Of a DNA stretch of 59,057 nt, positions 28,585-35,955 are shown piece by piece. The DNA is from Verrucomicrobiia bacterium (GTDB lineage Bacteria; Verrucomicrobiota; Verrucomicrobiia; Limisphaerales; UBA11358). The position numbers were made by a program, and so were the translations under genes. Where the stretch lies: assembly GCA_031290985.1 (NCBI GenBank), contig JARLJW010000007.1:1-59057 (forward strand), given 5' to 3'. The stretch's first letter is position 1. Each line of letters starts with the position of its first letter. A model generated the notes under the pieces. The model made no database searches. It had not been told where the DNA came from and saw only the letters and a program-made list of their open reading frames with translations.

Positions 28585-29379
28585 TCAAGTTGCCAAACGC
28601 GGATATAATTTAGCTCCCATCAAGACCAGAACGGTCGTGGTCGCCAGCATAACCACGTAATCAACCGTCAGGCCGAAGTCGCTCGTGCTGCCGGCCAACA
28701 TGCAAGTGCGCAGTGCATCGACAACGTAGGTCAACGGATTCAGATGCGAAACCAGCTTCAACCAGCCCGGCATGATGTCCGTGGGATAAATCGCATTGCT
28801 CGCAAAGAACAGCGGCATGGTCAGCACCTGGCCGACGCCCATGAAGCGTTCCCGCGTCTTCACGATGCACGCAATCACCAGCGAGAAGGTTGAAAACAAG
28901 GTCGCCGCCAGAATCACGGTGACCAGCACGTTGAGCAGCGCGGGCGGAGCCCAATTCAGCTTCACCCCGAGCAGCAACGAAAGACTGTAAACAATGACCG
29001 CTTGCGACAGCGTGCGGACGCCGGCGGAAAAGCCCTTGCCGAGCACCAACGCCGCGCGCGGCGTCGGGCTGGCGAGAAATTTCTGCACGATGCCAAGGTC
29101 GCGCTCCCAGATGACGTTGATGCCGTAAAATATGGCCACGAACAAAACGCTTTGGGCCAGGATGCCAGGCGCGATGAAGTCCAGATATGGAATGCCACCT
29201 GTATGGATCGCCCCGCTGCGCGCAAACACCTGTCCGAAGATGAGCAGCCACAGCGCGGGTTGCAGGGCGCGGGTGATCAGTTCCGTGAAATCGTGGCGCA
29301 GTTTGCGCAGCTCAAACTCGGCGATGACGAACGTCTTCTCCACGAAGCCGGTTAAAGGACGGATGAAAGCGGCGGTCAT
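28585..29379 (-). CDS. ABC-2 exporter permease (DrrB-like)
   Basis: A 264-residue permease of the DrrB/NodJ type with six TM helices: LQPALWLLIFGQVFA, LDFIAPGILAQSVLFVAIFYGINVIWERDLG, SQAVIVYSLSLLLGV, LVTVILAATLFSTFSLVIACIV, LTMPLFFASNAIYP and a final YVVMLATTTVLVLMGAKL. The E-R-D-L-G-I-V-Q-K-F-L-A-S-P-T-P loop after the second helix is the usual coupling segment. It follows its ATPase by 3 bases and ends convergently with gnd 34 bases away. Substrate unknown; DrrAB-type transporters export drugs, polysaccharides or lipids. Confidence 0.9.
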   Translation of the reverse strand: MTAAFIRPLTGFVEKTFVIAEFELRKLRHDFTELITRALQPALWLLIFGQVFARSGAIHTGGIPYLDFIAPGILAQSVLFVAIFYGINVIWERDLGIVQKFLASPTPRAALVLGKGFSAGVRTLSQAVIVYSLSLLLGVKLNWAPPALLNVLVTVILAATLFSTFSLVIACIVKTRERFMGVGQVLTMPLFFASNAIYPTDIMPGWLKLVSHLNPLTYVVDALRTCMLAGSTSDFGLTVDYVVMLATTTVLVLMGAKLYPRLAT

Positions 29380-29382
29380 AAC

Positions 29383-30183
29383 TTAACCAAGGCGCCCGGC
29401 CGTGGCCCGTTCGGCGGAGACAGCACGGAAATTGTTGCCGGCATCCAGCGCGTTGCCAGCGTAGTGCACGAAGACATCATTGAGTGTATGCCCCGGGCCA
29501 AGCGAGGCTTCGAGTTCTTTGCACGTGCCGAGGGCATCCAGCTTGCCTTGGTGCATGATGGCGATGCGGTCGCAATGGCTCTCGGCCTCCTCCAGATAAT
29601 GGGTGGTGAAAAAAAGGGTCGTGCCGTAGTTGGTTCTTAAATCCATAAGATGTTTCCAGACCGCATCACGCGCAATCGGATCCAGCCCGACGGTTGGCTC
29701 ATCCAAAAACAACACCTTTGGCCGATGCAGCGTGGATTGGGCGATTTCCAGACGGCGCACCATGCCGCCGGAGTATTCGCTTACCAAGCGGCCACCATCG
29801 GCGGTAAGATTCATAAATTCCAGGGCTTCCTTGATGCGCCCCTTCTGCTCGCGGTGCGGCAGGTCGTAAAGCTTGGCGAAAATGAGCAGGTTTTCGTAAC
29901 CGGTGAGTGAACCGTCCACGGATACCGCTTGCGGCACGTAGCCAATGGCCCGACGCACTCCCACCGCTTGGGTGATGATCGAGAAACCCGCCACGCGCGC
30001 CTCGCCCGATGTGGGCGGCAACAGTGTGGTGAGCATCTTGATCGTCGTCGTCTTGCCCGCCCCATTGGAGCCGAGCAGGCTGAAAACTTCGCTCGCATTG
30101 ACCGAAAGCGTCAGTTTATCCACCGCCGTAAATGCGCCGAACCGGCGGGTCAGGTTGTTGATTTCGAGGACAACTTCGGCCAT
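29383..30183 (-). CDS. ABC exporter ATPase (DrrA-like)
   Basis: A 266-residue nucleotide-binding subunit: MAEVVLEINNLTRRFGAFTAVDKLTL, Walker A GSNGAGKTTTIKML, the Q-loop YVPQAVSVDGSLTG, signature SGGMVRRLEIAQ, Walker B VLFLDEPTVGLDP, and the H-loop FFTTHYLEEAE, with the C-terminal extension of DrrA-type ATPases. The ATG at 30183 lies at position 35 after palindrome site 4, that is at the predicted +1, so the message may be leaderless. It forms a two-gene exporter unit with the permease at 28585-29379. A longer frame from an upstream TTG is only translated promoter DNA. Confidence 0.92.
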   Translation of the reverse strand: MAEVVLEINNLTRRFGAFTAVDKLTLSVNASEVFSLLGSNGAGKTTTIKMLTTLLPPTSGEARVAGFSIITQAVGVRRAIGYVPQAVSVDGSLTGYENLLIFAKLYDLPHREQKGRIKEALEFMNLTADGGRLVSEYSGGMVRRLEIAQSTLHRPKVLFLDEPTVGLDPIARDAVWKHLMDLRTNYGTTLFFTTHYLEEAESHCDRIAIMHQGKLDALGTCKELEASLGPGHTLNDVFVHYAGNALDAGNNFRAVSAERATAGRLG

Positions 30184-30189
30184 GACCCC

Positions 30190-30235
30190 AAAGTGTCCTT
30201 TTTGGCCGGCACGGGCAATGGGGTGAACACCCCAC
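30190..30235 (-). promoter_or_regulatory. Regulon palindrome site 4 with -10
   Basis: Minus strand 30235-30218 reads GTGGGGTGTTCACCCCAT; only the outermost distal base departs from the perfect palindrome. The hexamer CACTTT (30195-30190) begins 23 nt after it. The ATG of the DrrA-like gene falls on the predicted first transcribed base. Confidence 0.78.
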
Positions 30236-30269
30236 AAATATCTGTCAGCGCGTCGGATGTTGATGAGAT

Positions 30270-30818
30270 TTACTTTCCGCCGAGCGTGGTTTTTGGCGAA
30301 GGCAGATGGAGCGTCCGGCCTGCCACCATGAATTCACCCTCACCTTGATGATGAATCGTCCGGGGGTTTTTCCGCGCCGGATCAATCCAGGCTTGGACGA
30401 CTTCAAGGACAAAGAAGTTGTATTTAGTGACCAGCTTCACATCCACGACCTTGCATTCCAAGCTGGCATAACATTCGGCGATGAGCGGGGCTTTGACGAA
30501 CTTGGCGGGCCGGGCCGTGAGTCTAAATTGCTTGAACTTATCCACGCTGCCACCGGAAGTGTTCCCGCAAGCCACCACAATCTTGGCCAGTTCCACGGTG
30601 GGAATATTAATCACACATTGCTTGGCTTGCTTCAATGTTGCAAACGAGTAATCACCGTTGCTGACCACGCAGCCCACCAGCGGCGGTGTGAATTCCATCA
30701 TGAGGTGCCAGGACATGGGCATGACGTTCAGCCGCCCGGCGCTCGCGGTGGTGAGCAGCACGACCGGGCCGGGTTCCAACAACCGATAGACTTCGGACAA
30801 GGGAAAGGTCTTCTTCAC
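30270..30818 (-). CDS. Flavin reductase-like, FMN-binding protein
   Basis: A 182-residue split-barrel flavoprotein of the DIM6/NTAB flavin-reductase family. Seen: PVVLLTTASAGRLNVMPMSWHLMMEFTPPLVGCVVSNGDYSF (about 18-59), the usual FMN-contact region, then CVINIPTVELAKIVVACGNTSGGSVDKF and a C-terminal YNFFVLEVVQAWIDP strand. Such proteins reduce flavins or act as flavin-dependent oxidoreductases with NAD(P)H. It is the last gene of the long operon that begins at CBM48 (35349), 22 bases after the oxidoreductase at 30841-31872, and belongs to the redox part of the island. Confidence 0.87.
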   Translation of the reverse strand: MKKTFPLSEVYRLLEPGPVVLLTTASAGRLNVMPMSWHLMMEFTPPLVGCVVSNGDYSFATLKQAKQCVINIPTVELAKIVVACGNTSGGSVDKFKQFRLTARPAKFVKAPLIAECYASLECKVVDVKLVTKYNFFVLEVVQAWIDPARKNPRTIHHQGEGEFMVAGRTLHLPSPKTTLGGK

Positions 30819-30840
30819 TGGATCTTTTTTGGATTTTGGT

Positions 30841-31872
30841 TCAAGCCAGCTTCACCACCATTTTGCCAATATTTTTCCCTTTGAAGAGGCCGATGAAGGC
30901 ACTCTCGGCCTGGTCGAGCCCTTCGACGATTGTCTCTTTGTTCTTTAGTTTGCCTGATTGCAGATACCCGCCCACTTCCTTTTCAAATTCGCCCTGGCGA
31001 TCCAGCCAATCACGGACGATCAGCCCCTTCATCGTGAGTCGTTTGGTGGTTATGTTAAACAGATTGTTGGGGCCGGGACGCGGTTTCTCCTCGTTATAAC
31101 CGGAGATGCCGCCACACGCGATGATCCGGCCATGCACTCGTAGTGCCGAGAGCGCGGCCTCCAGCGCTTCGCCACCCACATTGTCGAAATACACATCAAT
31201 GCCGTCTGGTGCCTCCACTTTCAGTTGTTCAACGACCGGCCCGGTGTGGTAATCGAACGCGATGTCAAAGCCGCATTCCTCGCGCAGAAATTTAACCTTC
31301 GCCATCGAACCGGCCGACCCGATGACTTTGCAGCCGCGCAGCTTCGCCAACTGGCCGGCGACATTGCCCACGGCACCGGCGGCACCGGAAATATAAATGA
31401 CGTCACCCGCCTCGACCTTCACCAGATGCAACCCGGCCCAGGCGGTCATGCCCGTCATGCCGAGCGCACCGAGATAAACCGAGAGTGGCTGAACCGAGCG
31501 GCTGACCGCATGGAGGTCTTTCGGCGAGGCAATAAAATATTCCCGCCAGCCAAAGTTGGAGACGACGGCATCGCCCGCTTTGAATTCTTTGGCGCGCGAC
31601 TCAACGACTTCGCCGACCGCACCGCCTTCGAGCACTTTGCCAATCTCGAACGGCGGCACATAAGATTCCCGGTCATTCATGCGCCCGCGCATGTAAGGAT
31701 CCACCGACATGAACAAATTGCGAACCAGCACCTGCTGGTCCGGCAGCGCTTCAAGTTCGGTCTGCGCGCGGGAAAAGTTGGCGGCGGTGGGAATCCCTTT
31801 AGGACGGGAGGCCAGCCGGATTTCCCGGCTCTCAATTTTTGACATAATGTTAATCTGGTTTGCCAAATTCAT
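30841..31872 (-). CDS. Zinc-free MDR NADP-dependent oxidoreductase (CurA/PTGR-like)
   Basis: A 343-residue medium-chain reductase of the leukotriene B4 12-hydroxydehydrogenase / CurA branch. Seen: the N-terminal SVDPYMRGRMND signature, GMTGMTAWAGLHLVKVEAGDVIYISGAAGAVGNVAGQLAKLRGCKVIGSAGS (nucleotide-binding), VDVYFDNVGGE-type segment and FNITTKRLTMKGLIV. There are no zinc ligands. These enzymes reduce alpha,beta-unsaturated ketones and aldehydes with NADPH. The ATG at 31872 overlaps the preceding gene by 4 bases (ATGA); a second ATG at 31845 (MSKIESREI) matches the usual start of homologues, so the coupled start may add 9 residues. Confidence 0.92.
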   Translation of the reverse strand: MNLANQINIMSKIESREIRLASRPKGIPTAANFSRAQTELEALPDQQVLVRNLFMSVDPYMRGRMNDRESYVPPFEIGKVLEGGAVGEVVESRAKEFKAGDAVVSNFGWREYFIASPKDLHAVSRSVQPLSVYLGALGMTGMTAWAGLHLVKVEAGDVIYISGAAGAVGNVAGQLAKLRGCKVIGSAGSMAKVKFLREECGFDIAFDYHTGPVVEQLKVEAPDGIDVYFDNVGGEALEAALSALRVHGRIIACGGISGYNEEKPRPGPNNLFNITTKRLTMKGLIVRDWLDRQGEFEKEVGGYLQSGKLKNKETIVEGLDQAESAFIGLFKGKNIGKMVVKLA

Positions 31873-32168
31873 GTAGGTTGCCTGTCCGTTTCTTTCATCT
31901 GAATATCGAAATGGCTGGCGGCTTTTTTAAAATTGGCCAACGCCAGATCTCGCTCGGCATCCGTGACGCCACTCACCTGATTGAACCGCGCCATCGCGTC
32001 GCGCACATGCGCCGCATCGGTCATCGGCTCTTTGCGGGCGCGGGGAAAGGCGAAGGCAGTGTCGGGCAGCGAAGCTTTCTCCGCCGTGGAAAGGCGGCCA
32101 TGCGTTGCCGGTCTATAAGGTTTCCAAGTTGGTTCGGGCAATGCTTTATCCTTCACTGCGGTTTTCAT
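31869..32168 (-). CDS. Small conserved protein, DUF6582-like
   Basis: A 99-residue soluble protein with the string DTAFAFPRARKEPMTDAAHVRDAMARFNQVSGVTDAERDLALANF, which I recall from short bacterial proteins now grouped as DUF6582 (pattern AFP-x-RKEPLTDA-HVRxAxARFxQV). The start is Lys-rich. It is linked to the oxidoreductase gene downstream by an ATGA overlap. The 176 nt upstream of it up to 32345 contain only very short frames. Function unknown; it travels with Dps, PRC-barrel and other stress genes here. Confidence 0.65.
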   Translation of the reverse strand: MKTAVKDKALPEPTWKPYRPATHGRLSTAEKASLPDTAFAFPRARKEPMTDAAHVRDAMARFNQVSGVTDAERDLALANFKKAASHFDIQMKETDRQPT

Positions 32169-32344
32169 TTTGCGAACATCAGGGCTTCAGGGTTGCTCGG
32201 GAAAGTTCTTCTCCACGTATTGCACCAGGCGTCGCCGGGTGGCCCGGAGCGATTGGGGCGTACCTCGGCGATTCGCTTCATGACCTGATGGCCCGGACAC
32301 TGGTGTGCAATGCCCCGGCTTCGGCACAGTGACTGCCGGTGGAT

Positions 32345-32746
32345 TCATAGATCCTTTTTGGTGGCCGCCCTGGTGGCTTCGAAACTTTGCTCGATCTCCG
32401 CTTCGGCGATACCGCCTTCAACCAGCCTTTCATTGTCACTTCGGCCTTCCTCGTCTTCGTCTTCGCTCGGAGCAACCCGTGCTCTGTGTCCGGTCGAGCC
32501 GGGCACCGGATCCCAACGTTCCGACTCGGGCGCAGATTCAAGAATCACGTCGACCGGATCCTCATCCTGAACACCGGTTAATTCCCGTTTCGCCTGCGTA
32601 AAATGAGCTTGGGTCGCGGCGCTCGACAAAAGGCCGTCCATGACCGCCAGTTCCGCCGCGCGGGTACGCACCATCTGGCGGGTCACCGTGCCGATGCCGG
32701 CAGAATTTTCCGAGATGACGCCGTCTTTCAGTGGATTTGTTTTCAT
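32345..32746 (-). CDS. Acidic hypothetical protein
   Basis: A 133-residue protein with no family I recognise. It begins MKTNPLKDGVISENSAGIGTVTRQMVRTRAAELAVMDG, where a helix seems likely, and the second half is very acidic and polar (APSEDEDEEGRSDNERLVEGGIAEAEIEQSFEATRAATKKDL), probably disordered. No membrane segment or signal peptide is visible. It lies 10 bases after the small gene at 32757-32969, on the same strand as Dps, so it is probably part of the same message. The evidence is continuity of the operon and a sensible start at an A/T-rich site. Confidence 0.6.
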   Translation of the reverse strand: MKTNPLKDGVISENSAGIGTVTRQMVRTRAAELAVMDGLLSSAATQAHFTQAKRELTGVQDEDPVDVILESAPESERWDPVPGSTGHRARVAPSEDEDEEGRSDNERLVEGGIAEAEIEQSFEATRAATKKDL

Positions 32747-32756
32747 AAGTTAAAAG

Positions 32757-32969
32757 TTACTTCGCGTGATTTGTTTGGTCGTTATGCGACGTCTTCATCT
32801 CGCGCGTGCCGCGATCCTCCCGCACGTCGCGGGATTTGGAAAACGTATTGTCCCGTTTCGACGGCTTGGGACTCGCGATTGACTCGGAAGCAGGCCGAAA
32901 CTGATGCATCGTTTTCGGAAAAACCGGCGTCTGCACGGTGGCGGCGAATTTGGTGATGGCGGGTTTCAT
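32757..32969 (-). CDS. Short basic hypothetical protein
   Basis: A 70-residue protein starting MKPAITKFAATVQTPVFPKTMHQFRPASESIASPKPSKRD, followed by a charged tail DVREDRGTREMKTSHNDQTNHAK. It is rich in Lys, Ser, Thr and Pro, seems disordered and matches nothing I know. The start at 32969 is 5 bases after the dps stop; upstream codons of the frame belong to dps. Its place between dps and the acidic protein gene is the main evidence that it is a gene. Confidence 0.5.
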   Translation of the reverse strand: MKPAITKFAATVQTPVFPKTMHQFRPASESIASPKPSKRDNTFSKSRDVREDRGTREMKTSHNDQTNHAK

Positions 32970-32974
32970 GTTTT

Positions 32975-33496
32975 TTATTTCGTTGCCTGCGAATGGGCTT
33001 CGACAAACCACAGCCATTTATCAATGTCTCGCGAAATCTCGGTGAACAGGTCCGCCGTGTCGGCGTCTTCCAGTTCGTCCGCTTCATTGATTGTGTTGCG
33101 GGCTTCCTGGCCAAAGGTGGAAAGCGCGCGGGCCACGCCTTCGACATGCGCCATCCCCTCGGAAATCTCCGGCGAATACTCGGTGAGCCGGGTGCGTGAT
33201 GCCGCCATGCGCACCGTGCCTTCGGCCACGCCGCCGAGCTGCACAATGCGTTCGGCGATCTGATCCACATGGCCTTCCACCGCTTCGGCCACCTTGTCGA
33301 AAAGTTCGTGCAGGCCGATGAAGCTTGGCCCTTTTACGTTCCAGTGCGCCTGCTTCATCTGCATTTGCAGATCCACGGCCGAGGCCAGCCGCTGGTTCAT
33401 AAGCGTGTTCAATTGCGTCCGCCGCTGCAGCGGGATGTCGTTTTCAGTTTCATACATTTCAGGGGTTTCCGCGCGGGTGCCATTTAAAGTTTTCAT
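32975..33496 (-). CDS. dps: Dps-family DNA-protection ferritin
   Basis: A 173-residue mini-ferritin. The ferroxidase helix motif is MKQAHWNVKGPSFIGLHELFDKVAEAVEGHVDQIAERIVQLGG (about 47-89), with the conserved His of AHWN and the Asp and Glu of the FD...E pattern. Four helices fit the Dps fold. Dps dodecamers oxidise Fe2+ with H2O2, store iron and can bind DNA; the N-terminal tail (MKTLNGTRAETPEMYETENDI) is not strongly basic, so DNA binding is uncertain. It lies inside the site 5 operon, 45 bases after the DUF2934 gene, and is a clear sign that the operon answers to stress. Confidence 0.95.
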   Translation of the reverse strand: MKTLNGTRAETPEMYETENDIPLQRRTQLNTLMNQRLASAVDLQMQMKQAHWNVKGPSFIGLHELFDKVAEAVEGHVDQIAERIVQLGGVAEGTVRMAASRTRLTEYSPEISEGMAHVEGVARALSTFGQEARNTINEADELEDADTADLFTEISRDIDKWLWFVEAHSQATK

Positions 33497-33541
33497 AATT
33501 GTAATGCTTTCGATTTTTGGTTGTTGGTCTGGAAATTTATT

Positions 33542-33793
33542 TCATGTCTGGTTGTGGAAACCATGGACCCGCGTGAGGTTGCGTTCCGCGATCAAATCCG
33601 CCTCCGCTTTCAGCCAATGTTCCACGTCATGACCGGGTTGTGAGCGTTCGTTTTCATATGCGAAGTAAGCCCTTCTGGCCACTTCGTCCGGCGCGGGCGT
33701 AAAACTGCTTTCACCTTGGCCTCCGCTCCCGCCCGAAGTTGGCCGGGGCGCGATGACCGCTTGTTGGGTTTTGGATAATTTGTGGTGTTTCAT
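33542..33793 (-). CDS. DUF2934 protein
   Basis: An 83-residue protein whose second half, DEVARRAYFAYENERSQPGHDVEHWLKAEADLIAERNL, is the DUF2934 motif (AYxxYE...PGxDxxHWLxAExxL). The first half is Ser/Gly/Pro-rich and likely disordered. DUF2934 proteins are frequent near stress and phosphoketolase genes; their function is unknown. A related HWLEAE string occurs near the C-terminus of the H+-ATPase of this island (about residue 875), so that pump carries a similar tail. Its ATG overlaps the PRC-barrel gene stop by 4 bases (ATGA). Confidence 0.85.
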   Translation of the reverse strand: MKHHKLSKTQQAVIAPRPTSGGSGGQGESSFTPAPDEVARRAYFAYENERSQPGHDVEHWLKAEADLIAERNLTRVHGFHNQT

Positions 33794-34530
33794 AAGGCGA
33801 GAATCGGTTCGGCGAGAATGACCGTTCCGTTTGGAGAGAGATGTTGTTCGAGGCTTTTTTCGACGGCTTCTTTGGTGAGCTTCACGAAAACGGTGGAATC
33901 CTGATAACTGATCCGGTCAATCTGGCTCATCGGAACCTGCACCTCTTTGCCGGTGAAACGGTGGCCGACCTTGATGACCAGTTGCTGGATGGCCCAGTTC
34001 TTGTCGTCCATCAAAAAATCACAGACATGGCCGGCGAACCCGTCGGTGGCTTGCAGGCTGTACCCGTTCACGGCCTGCGTGCTGCGCAGATGCGCGTCGG
34101 CACGTTCGGTTTTGGGACCGGTCGCCGCCGGGGGCTCGACGGTGGCAAACTTGGGCGGCTGTTCCAAAATCGGAAAGCCGCGCGTTCCACCCCAAAGCCC
34201 GTCGCCCTCCCAGTAGCAAGGCCAGCCGTAATAGTGGTGATAATCTTCTTCGTATTGGCGCGACACCGGCTTATGTGTTTCAATCGCCGGGCTGTCCTCA
34301 ATCTGCTTCCGGGTCAGCCTCACGAGCATGGCTTTACCGGCGGGATAGACGCTGCCGAAAGCGTGCGGCGAGATCAGCACCTGTCGTCCTGGCAACCAGC
34401 TTCCCGTGTCCGCGACCACATAACGCACCGCCCAAGTGAGGTCATTGAAATAAAAATCTTTCACCTGACCGATGTCGCCATCCGACGCGCCGAGTTTGCT
34501 TCCGTATAGTTTGTGGATGCTTCGTAACAT
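33790..34530 (-). CDS. Tandem PRC-barrel domain protein (second copy)
   Basis: A 246-residue paralogue of the protein at 9837-10595. The first PRC-barrel is MLRSIHKLYGSKLGASDGDIGQVKDFYFNDLTWAVRYVVADTGSWLPGRQVLIS, the second VNGYSLQATDGFAGHVCDFLMDDKNWAIQQLVIKVGHRFTGKEVQVP. A variable linker holds YYGWPCYWEGDGLWGG, matched by YYRWPTYWRGPNPWGS in the other copy. It sits in the site 5 operon between DUF883 and DUF2934 genes. Two copies under two copies of the same palindrome suggest either dosage or divergent partners. Function is not known. Confidence 0.88.
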   Translation of the reverse strand: MLRSIHKLYGSKLGASDGDIGQVKDFYFNDLTWAVRYVVADTGSWLPGRQVLISPHAFGSVYPAGKAMLVRLTRKQIEDSPAIETHKPVSRQYEEDYHHYYGWPCYWEGDGLWGGTRGFPILEQPPKFATVEPPAATGPKTERADAHLRSTQAVNGYSLQATDGFAGHVCDFLMDDKNWAIQQLVIKVGHRFTGKEVQVPMSQIDRISYQDSTVFVKLTKEAVEKSLEQHLSPNGTVILAEPILAL

Positions 34531-34593
34531 AAATTTGCCTTTTGTGGATTTGGATTTTACCGCGACTCTGCTGCGGCTGCGTCCATAAGGGAA

Positions 34594-34899
34594 TCAGTCG
34601 CGGTTACGGGAGCACCGGCGGGCGAGGAGAAAGCCGAAAATCGCCCCGATTCCGACCCCGATCGCTATGGCTTTATACGGATGCTCATGCACTGCCGCGT
34701 CGGTGGCTTTCGCACCGGCAACCGCTTTGTCACGCACAGTGCCCGCCATTTCCTTGGCTCGTTCCAGCGCGGCGGCGAGACGCTTGCGGGCTTCCCCGAC
34801 TTTTTCGCCCGCCACGTCAGCGGTGGCGGTCATCAACGCGTGCGCGTCCGCGGCCAGTTGCCCAATGTCATTCTTAACTGCTTGTGTTTCTTTGTTCAT
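34594..34899 (-). CDS. DUF883/ElaB-YqjD-like membrane-anchored protein
   Basis: A 101-residue protein with a long amphipathic helix (MNKETQAVKNDIGQLAADAHALMTATADVAGEKVGEARKRLAAALERAKEM), a HEHPYKAIAIGVGIGAIFGFLLARR C-terminal segment with one TM helix (about 77-96) and a basic end. This is the DUF883 layout of E. coli ElaB, YqjD and YgaM, tail-anchored proteins of stationary phase that can bind ribosomes at the inner membrane. It follows the CBM48 gene by 6 bases in the site 5 operon. The ribosome-hibernation role is family knowledge, not shown here. Confidence 0.88.
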   Translation of the reverse strand: MNKETQAVKNDIGQLAADAHALMTATADVAGEKVGEARKRLAAALERAKEMAGTVRDKAVAGAKATDAAVHEHPYKAIAIGVGIGAIFGFLLARRCSRNRD

Positions 34900-34905
34900 A
34901 ATTTT

Positions 34906-35349
34906 TTATTTTTGATTGTTTCCACTCGGCACCGGCGAATCTTCGCCAGCGATGAGATGATCCCCGGTGATGGATTCGCCAAAGCGGTCGTTATTCAGCG
35001 GTACGTTTTCGGCGTCAGCCAGATGCGCAGCTTCCGGTGAAGTGGCCACTCTCAAAATTGAATTTCTGCCGCCAAACGGATTCGGCACGGATTCCCTGGC
35101 CAGCGGATCGGTCATCCATTTGCCATCCACCACAAGGCAGTATTCGTAGGTGCCGGGGTCGAGAAACATCTCCTTCCACCAGTTGCCGGCACCAGAGGAG
35201 TGCAGCGGCTTGGCTTCAGGTTGCCAGTGATTGAAGGTTCCCGCGATGCAAACGGTGGTGGCCTTCGGATCTGCGAACGCAAAGTGGACAGGCATCCGCT
35301 TCGCATTGATGCCGTGAGCGTTGCCTGGGGTTTGGTTATTTTGAATCAT
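34906..35349 (-). CDS. Stand-alone glycogen-binding (CBM48/isoamylase-N) protein
   Basis: A 147-residue protein whose core, VHFAFADPKATTVCIAGTFNHWQPEAKPLHSSGAGNWWKEMFLDPGTYEYCLVVDGKWMTDPLARESVPNPFGGRNSILRV, is a CBM48 glycogen-binding module like that of AMPK-beta and branching enzymes (FNxWxP, GxYEYxxxVDGxWxxDP). There is no catalytic domain; the rest is polar tail. Such free modules may bring glycogen or maltodextrin to enzymes. It is the first gene of the site 5 operon, 88 nt after the palindrome, and ties that operon to glycogen phosphorylase at 20970-23519. ATG 35349 overlaps a 14-codon upstream frame by ATGA. Confidence 0.85.
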   Translation of the reverse strand: MIQNNQTPGNAHGINAKRMPVHFAFADPKATTVCIAGTFNHWQPEAKPLHSSGAGNWWKEMFLDPGTYEYCLVVDGKWMTDPLARESVPNPFGGRNSILRVATSPEAAHLADAENVPLNNDRFGESITGDHLIAGEDSPVPSGNNQK

Positions 35350-35391
35350 TGGTGAAATATCGGGTTGGTTGACTTTTGATTCATCAACATG
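35347..35391 (-). other. Possible 14-codon leader ORF
   Basis: On the minus strand an ATG near 35391 opens MLMNQKSTNPIFHQ and stops with a TGA that overlaps the ATG of the CBM48 gene (ATGA). It lies within the predicted leader of the site 5 transcript. It may couple translation or may be chance. Confidence 0.35.
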
Positions 35392-35408
35392 TTTTGTTTC
35401 ACGTCCCT

Positions 35409-35454
35409 ATTTTGAGCCCAAGAATTTGCCGGTGCCATGGGGTGTTCACCCCAT
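35409..35454 (-). promoter_or_regulatory. Regulon palindrome site 5 with -10
   Basis: Minus strand 35454-35437 reads ATGGGGTGAACACCCCAT, a perfect 18-bp palindrome. The hexamer CAAAAT (35414-35409) starts 23 nt after it. It should drive the ten genes from CBM48 to the flavin reductase (35349-30270). Confidence 0.8.
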
Positions 35455-35552
35455 TCAATCAACTTCATGCCGCTTCCTTTTCCCGGAGCCAGACTTGACG
35501 CTGGACGCAAGCAATAACTTTGCCCGGCTTTGATGGTGCCAGGCTTCCTAAT

Positions 35553-35873
35553 TCAGCGGGTCGTTGACGCAACCGTGTTAATTGACACCCCCAATGTCAT
35601 GCCACAGAGCTGGTCGAGGTCGCGGGAATTGTCGTTATCAATGGACGCCCAAAGCCGGTCACGCAGGTCGCGGACGTTTTCCGTCGGCTTGGCTGGTCCA
35701 ACGAGAGCGGCCAACTATTGCTGTGCCGCCAATGAAAAGTCCGGTTCCAAACCACGCTCAAGCATTGCCTGACGTGCGATGACGCCGAGTGTGGTTCGGT
35801 CAGTAAGTTGCCCTTGGGGAACTGGCTTAGGTTGGCTGCGCTTGTCGGCTGGGGTGGCGCCAGTTGGTTTCAT
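35553..35873 (-). pseudogene. Remnant of an RNB-domain exoribonuclease gene
   Basis: From ATG 35873 the minus strand encodes TPADKRSQPKPVP, QLTDRTTLGVIARQAMLERG and LEPDFS, is interrupted by an in-frame TAG (35717-35715, codon 53), and continues with VRDLRDRLWASIDNDNSRDL before ending at 35553. The AMLERGLEPDFS and WASIDNDxSRDLDQL strings are those I know from the N-terminus and first catalytic motif of RNase II/R-like proteins. The rest of the catalytic domain (normally more than 300 residues) is missing. Hence a truncated, stop-containing relic. It fills most of the 606-nt gap between the units of sites 5 and 6; 35455-35552 shows nothing else. Confidence 0.6.
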
Positions 35874-35955
35874 AAAATTCACATTCTAAAAAACAGATCC
35901 GAATCCCTGATTTTTTTTGGCGGTTGCGTTTGGCCGGACGTTCCGTAATGAACCG

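Noticed and set aside
32169..32344. Short frames between the DUF6582-like gene and the acidic protein gene
   Set aside because: Two frames of about 38 codons exist, one coupled by ATGA to the downstream gene, but neither has a recognisable sequence and both disagree on frame.
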